DNA of 53,502 bases from an uncultured Caulobacter sp. (GTDB taxonomy: Bacteria > Pseudomonadota > Alphaproteobacteria > Caulobacterales > Caulobacteraceae). The DNA lies in contig NZ_CAMQSF010000023.1 in assembly GCF_947036865.1 (NCBI RefSeq), positions 1 through 53,502 on the forward strand, written 5' to 3'. The notes under the pieces were generated by a model that worked only from the letters and a program-made list of their open reading frames with translations, was not told where the DNA came from and made no database searches. The first letter of the stretch is position 1. Every line of letters starts with the position of its first letter. The translations under genes and the position numbers were made by a program. This document shows positions 51,194 to 53,502 of this stretch, in pieces.

Positions 51194-51240
51194 TTGATCA
51201 AGATCAAGGCTCGCGGGCGGCGACAGCCTACACTCAAGCC
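51194..51240 (+). promoter_or_regulatory. FNR/FixK box and cydD promoter
   Basis: TTGATCAAGATCAA (51194-51207) is an exact TTGAT-N4-ATCAA box, shared by divergent cydABX and cydDC. TACACT (51229-51234) is a -10 about 31 bases from the box centre, as in class II FNR promoters (box at -41.5). That places the start of transcription at about 51241, the A of the cydD ATG. In the other direction TAGGGC (51171-51166) is a weaker -10. Confidence 0.8.
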
Positions 51241-52863
51241 ATGTCGGGCATAGTACAGTTTGAGCGTATCGCGCGATCCAAGGCGTGGCTAAACCGCGCG
51301 GGTCGCCAGGGCGGCGCGGCCGGCGGGCGGGCGCGCGTCCTGGTCTTGCTGGATGGCCTGGCCGCCGTCGGCTTCGCGGCCGGGCTGGCGTTCGGCGTCG
51401 ACGCGATCGGCCAGCAGCGGGGTCCGTGGGCCCTGGCGTCTTGGCTGCTGCTCGTCGCCGTCTCCGGGCTCGCGCGCGGCGTCTTGGCCAAGCTGGCGCT
51501 GGAGGCCGGCGCGCGCGCCGCCGCCGAGGCCAAGGCCGGCGTCCGCGTCGATCTGGCCCGCGCGGTGTTCGGCGGCCCGAGGCGATCGACCGGCGCGGCC
51601 GCCACCGCCCTGGTCGAGGGCGTCGAGGCGCTGGACGGCTATGTCGCCCGTTTCCTGCCCGCGCGCCTGTCGGCCGCCGCCCTGCCGCTGGCCCTGATCG
51701 CCGTCGCCGCGATCGCCAGCCCGATCTGCTCTGCGATCCAGCTGGCGACCCTCGTCCCGTTCGTGATCGCCATGATCCTGACCGGCACGGCCGCCGCCGC
51801 CGAGAGCCGCGCCCAGTTCCAGGCGTTGGAGCGGCTGTCGGGCCTGTTCCTCGACCGCGTCCGGGCCCTGCCGGTGGTGCTGGCCTTCCAGGCCGAAGCA
51901 ACCACGACCGCCGCGCTCCGGCGCTCGGCGGCCGACCTGGCCGAGCGGACCTTGAAGGTCCTGCGCGTGGCGTTCCTGTCCTCGGCGGCGCTGGAGTTCT
52001 TCGCCGCCCTGTCGGTGGCGCTGGTGGCGGTCTATTGCGGCTTCAACCTGCTGCGCCTGCTGCCCTTCCCCGTCCCCGAGCAACTGGACCTGAAGCGCGC
52101 CTTCTTCGTCCTGGCCCTGGCGCCGGAGGTCTATGCCCCGCTGCGGCGCCTGGCCGCCGCCTATCACGACCGCCAGGCCGCCGAGGCCGCCGCCGTCCGC
52201 CTGGCGACGTTCGAGCCGCCGCCCGCGCGGCCCGCCCCGGCCCCGCTGGCCCAGGCGCCCGCGATCCGCTTCGAGGGCGTCACCGTGCGCTATCCCGACG
52301 CCGACGCCCCGACCCTGGAGGGCTTTGATCTCTCCCTCGCGCCCGGAACCGTCACCGCCCTGGTCGGCCCCAGCGGGGCCGGCAAGAGCACGATCCTGAA
52401 CCTGCTGCTGGACCTGGCGCCGCTCACCGCCGGGCGGGTGCTGGTCGACGGGCAGGCGCCCGACGCCGCCAACATCGCCTGGGCCGGCCAGGCGCCGCTG
52501 ATCCTGCCCGCCTCGATCGCCGACAACATCGCCCTGTCGCGCCGTGAGGCGACTCGAGCCGAGATCGAGGCGGCGGCCCGGGCCGTCGGCCTGGTCCTCG
52601 ACCGTCCCGGGGGTCTCGACGCCCTGTTGGACGAGCGCGGCTCGGGGCTCTCCGGCGGCGAGCGGCGGCGGCTCTCCCTGGCCCGCGCCCTGCTCAAGCC
52701 CGCCCCGATCCTGCTGCTGGACGAGCCGACCGCCAATCTGGACGCCGCCGCCGAGGCCGAGCTGCTGACCGCGATTCGCGCCGCCGCCCGAGGGCGCACG
52801 ACCCTGATCGCCACCCATTCCGAGGCCGTCGCCGCCCTGGCCGACCAGGTGGTGCGGTTGTGA
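51241..52863 (+). CDS. cydD: cytochrome bd assembly ABC exporter subunit CydD
   Basis: A 540-residue ABC half-transporter; with CydC it exports thiols (glutathione, cysteine) needed to mature cytochrome bd. Six membrane spans, then the ATPase: Walker A GPSGAGKST (residues 376-384), signature LSGGE (470-474), Walker B ILLLDEPT. The ATG at 51241 has no Shine-Dalgarno and falls on the predicted transcript start, so it may be leaderless. A much longer open frame running upstream to 48181 is antisense to cydABX and is not real. Confidence 0.95.
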   Translation: MSGIVQFERIARSKAWLNRAGRQGGAAGGRARVLVLLDGLAAVGFAAGLAFGVDAIGQQRGPWALASWLLLVAVSGLARGVLAKLALEAGARAAAEAKAGVRVDLARAVFGGPRRSTGAAATALVEGVEALDGYVARFLPARLSAAALPLALIAVAAIASPICSAIQLATLVPFVIAMILTGTAAAAESRAQFQALERLSGLFLDRVRALPVVLAFQAEATTTAALRRSAADLAERTLKVLRVAFLSSAALEFFAALSVALVAVYCGFNLLRLLPFPVPEQLDLKRAFFVLALAPEVYAPLRRLAAAYHDRQAAEAAAVRLATFEPPPARPAPAPLAQAPAIRFEGVTVRYPDADAPTLEGFDLSLAPGTVTALVGPSGAGKSTILNLLLDLAPLTAGRVLVDGQAPDAANIAWAGQAPLILPASIADNIALSRREATRAEIEAAARAVGLVLDRPGGLDALLDERGSGLSGGERRRLSLARALLKPAPILLLDEPTANLDAAAEAELLTAIRAAARGRTTLIATHSEAVAALADQVVRL

Positions 52864-52921
52864 CCATGTCCGGTCCTCCCACAAGCCCCGTTCCATCGGC
52901 TTCTTTCGAGGACGTCGTTTG

Positions 52922-53502
52922 ATGCGCGCCTCGAACTCCCCCCTCGACGCCCTGATCCGCGCCCAGAAGCGCGCGCGCGCCGGCGACCTGCGCCTGGCCA
53001 TCGCCAGCGCGGTCGTGGTCGGCGCCGCCTCGACCCTGCTGCTCGGCCTGTCGGGCTGGTTCATCGTCGCCAGCGCCGTGGCCGGCGCCGCGGGTCTGGC
53101 CGCTGCGCACGCGTTCAACGTCTTGCTGCCCAGCGCCGCGATCCGCCTGCTAGCCATCCTGCGCACCGTCGCCCGCTACGGCGAGCGCTATACCGGCCAC
53201 GCCGCCGCCCTGCGCGCCCTGGCCGCCATCCGGCCGGCGGTGTTCGAGAGCCTGGCCGCCGCCCCGCCCTCGGAGTCGCTGGCCCTGTCGCGGGGCGAGG
53301 CCTCGGCGCGGCTGGTGCAGGACGTCGACGCCGTCGAGACCCGCTTCGTCCGCCTATCGGCCCCGTGGAGCGCGGCGGCGGGCCTGGGCGCCGGCCTTGC
53401 CCTGGCGCTGCTCGCCGGCTGGGCGCCGGCGCTCGCGATCCTGGCCGGCGCGGCGGGCGCGATCCTGGCAGCGCGAACGCTCGGCCAGCGCGTCTCGGCG
53501 CC
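52922..53502 (+). CDS. cydC: cytochrome bd assembly ABC exporter subunit CydC (partial)
   Basis: The first 193 codons of CydC; the gene runs off the window. The membrane domain begins LRLAIASAVVVGAASTLLLG and shows PSAAIRLLAILRTVARYGER, the typical CydC stretch, then ASARLVQDVDAVETRFVRL. ATG at 52922 overlaps the stop of an 18-codon frame (52866-52922) as TGATG, which may couple its translation to cydD. GAGGA lies about ten bases upstream. Confidence 0.93.
   Translation, partial: MRASNSPLDALIRAQKRARAGDLRLAIASAVVVGAASTLLLGLSGWFIVASAVAGAAGLAAAHAFNVLLPSAAIRLLAILRTVARYGERYTGHAAALRALAAIRPAVFESLAAAPPSESLALSRGEASARLVQDVDAVETRFVRLSAPWSAAAGLGAGLALALLAGWAPALAILAGAAGAILAARTLGQRVSA

Noticed and set aside
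48181..52863. A 1560-codon open frame on the plus strand ending in CydD
   Set aside because: Everything before 51241 is antisense to cydA, cydB and cydX and is Gln/Gly/Arg/His-rich low-complexity sequence. Only the last 540 codons are real.

Overview
The window reads as chromosomal DNA of a high-GC alphaproteobacterium, most likely Caulobacter or a close relative. Pointers are two adjacent 273-residue flagellins of the Caulobacter Flj type, an acrA-acrB-nodT efflux operon with a divergent TetR gene, a PutA without its own DNA-binding domain paired with a divergent Lrp-type PutR, sparse U-tracts and frequent GTG starts. No rRNA, tRNA, CRISPR array, transposase or prophage was seen. The order looks like core chromosome with a few accessory genes. 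Assignments rest on reading motifs by eye; no database search was run.

Layout. 1-9.4 kb: end of an SGNH hydrolase, a LOG-family protein, an M61 peptidase, then a TetR repressor divergent from a tripartite RND pump, with a 22-bp perfect palindrome between them. 9.5-15 kb: a lipocalin-like exported protein and a divergent CGNR zinc-finger regulator, a 44-residue membrane protein, putR and putA. 15-22 kb: exported hydrolases (alpha/beta hydrolase, GH5 mannanase-like, type-B carboxylesterase, GH3 glucosidase), with two LacI-like operator palindromes. 22-24.2 kb: two flagellins with near-identical internal DNA and a conserved structured 5' leader. 24.2-26.6 kb: a LuxR-type HTH reading frame with a C-terminal membrane segment, inside which a second, well-formed 114-codon gene sits in another frame, then two small proteins. 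26.6-33.6 kb: thiolase, GST, a second RND pump and an arylesterase. 33.7-43.3 kb: metabolic genes (sorbosone/PQQ-type sugar dehydrogenase, carotenoid oxygenase, SDR, flavin monooxygenase, alpha/beta hydrolase, quinone oxidoreductase) with two TetR regulators, each next to a recognisable operator. 43.4-46.7 kb: the rpmH-rnpA-yidC-engB core cluster, with a strong hairpin and U-tract between rpmH and rnpA. 47-48 kb: a DUF3850 protein and a lone CheW. 48.2 kb to the end: a complete cytochrome bd set, cydABX one way and cydDC the other, sharing an FNR/FixK box.

How the parts work together. The two RND systems and their neighbours point to envelope defence. The hydrolase block suggests plant-polysaccharide use. 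PutR/PutA degrade proline. The cyd genes build and assemble a high-affinity terminal oxidase under oxygen control. Most intergenic gaps in 27-47 kb carry palindromic repeats of at least four types, some of which seem to act as terminators or to supply a Shine-Dalgarno sequence.

The most interesting observations are the nested gene in the HTH-membrane frame, the rpmH-rnpA hairpin that both resembles a terminator and buries the rnpA ribosome site, the predicted leaderless cydD transcript, gene conversion between the flagellins, and several unusually clean operators.
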